From Tatumella saanichensis (GTDB lineage Bacteria > Pseudomonadota > Gammaproteobacteria > Enterobacterales > Enterobacteriaceae): a stretch of 64,000 nt of DNA. A program made the translations under genes and the position numbers. The stretch spans positions 103,120-167,119 of the forward strand of contig NZ_ATMI01000040.1 in NCBI RefSeq assembly GCF_000439375.1, in the 5' to 3' direction. Below, piece by piece: positions 63,572 through 64,000 of the stretch (position 1 is its first letter; every line of letters begins with the position of its first letter). A model generated the notes under the pieces. The model worked only from the letters and a program-made list of their open reading frames with translations, made no database searches and was not told the DNA's origin.

Positions 63572-63964
63572 CCACGACAGGCAGGCCACGCAGTCTTTTT
63601 TCGGAAGCAGAAAAGCAAAAAACCGCCGTAGCGGGTTTTCACAGAAAAAGTTGAAGCTGACTGGTAAGCCGCATTCTTTCATGAAGAGTGTCGTGGACAT
63701 GTCCACGACAGGCAGGCCACGCAGTCTTTTTTCGGAAGCAGAAAAGCAAAAACCCGCCGAAGCGGGTTTTCACAGAAAAAGTTGAAGCTGACTGGTAAGC
63801 CGCATTCTTTCATGAAGAGTGTCGTGGACCTGTCTACGACAGGCAGGCCACGCAGTCTTTTTTCGGAAGCAGAAAAGCAAAAACCCGCCGAAGCGGGTTT
63901 TTACAGAAAAAGTTAAAGCTGACTGGTAAGCCGCATTCTTTCATGAAGAGTGTCGTGGACAGGT
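63572..63964. repeat. Three tandem 131-bp repeats with terminator hairpins
   Basis: Units start at 63572, 63703 and 63834, with exact 131-base spacing and few differences; a partial fourth start follows at 63965. Each contains a minus-strand intrinsic terminator: CCCGC-UUCG-GCGGG + U5 in copies 2 and 3 (63749-63770, 63880-63901), and CCGC-UACG-GCGG + U6 in copy 1 (63618-63639). Both loops are stable UNCG types. Unit junctions form palindromes, perfect over 20 bases at the first (GTCGTGGACATGTCCACGAC). Minus-strand 36-44 codon frames also fit (see findings). Function unknown. Confidence 0.9.
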
Positions 63965-64000
63965 CCACGACAGCCAGACGGGTTCGTTGCTGCTAAATTG

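Noticed and set aside
63344..63706. 120-codon minus-strand frame over the LysR 3' end
   Set aside because: It begins in a 131-bp repeat and runs antisense to the intact LysR gene; the downstream part has no protein-like conservation.
63572..63964. CRISPR array
   Set aside because: Repeats are 131 bp, contiguous and without variable spacers, and no cas genes are near.

Overview
The window is a chromosomal segment of an enterobacterium (Enterobacterales). Nearly every protein from 1 to 55400 closely resembles its Escherichia coli counterpart and lies in recognisable E. coli order: dsbD-aspA-fxsA-groSL, epmB/efp-ecnAB-epmA-mscM-psd-rsgA-orn-glyVXY, nnr-tsaE-amiB-mutL-miaA-hfq-hflXKC-yjeT-purA-nsrR-rnr-rlmB, rpsF-priB-rpsR-rplI, fklB-cysQ-ytfK-ytfL-tamAB-ytfP-ppa-fbp-mpl-darP-pmbA-cybC. 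The roughly balanced base composition and the lack of dcuA, frdABCD, ampC, queG, msrA and ytfQRT from their E. coli positions suggest a reduced, plant- or insect-associated lineage such as Erwiniaceae (Tatumella, Pantoea or Erwinia). The genus is a guess.

Layout. 1-5450: 5' end of dsbD, aspA, fxsA and the heat-shock operon groSL behind a sigma-32 promoter. 5750-6330: a two-gene cassette resembling a HicA-like toxin-antitoxin pair. 6890-11150: yjeI, a DUF1090 protein, the EF-P modification set (epmB, efp, epmA) and the entericidin lipoproteins ecnA/ecnB, both too short for a routine ORF search. 11190-16580: rsgA-psd-mscM on the minus strand, then orn. 17310-17760: three identical tRNA-Gly(GCC) genes and a heptanucleotide repeat. 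17860-19950: a branched-chain aminotransferase-like gene where queG would sit, then a 1.2-kb gene-free stretch with two perfect DnaA boxes at the position of E. coli datA. 19950-32220: the long cell-wall / repair / RNA-modification / membrane-protease operon region. 32410-38800: nsrR-rnr-rlmB, two small envelope genes (bsmA, ivy) and the ribosomal rpsF operon. 38860-49620: ytfB, fklB, cysQ, ytfK, the transporter-like ytfL with a strongly structured leader, and the tamA-tamB-ytfP operon. 49630-55400: ppa, fbp, mpl, darP, pmbA, cybC.

55428-63560 is the main accessory region: a seven-gene minus-strand operon (two periplasmic binding proteins, one permease, one ATPase, an SsuD-type flavin monooxygenase, an acyl-CoA-dehydrogenase-like flavoprotein and a class II aldolase) with a divergent LysR regulator. 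It looks like uptake and oxidative desulfurisation of an unidentified organosulfur compound. The window ends in three tandem 131-bp repeats that each carry a UNCG-tetraloop terminator on the minus strand.

The best candidates for something undescribed are the 131-bp array, the ytfL leader, the toxin-antitoxin-like pair after groEL and the exact substrate of the sulfur operon. The DnaA-box locus is most simply a datA homologue.
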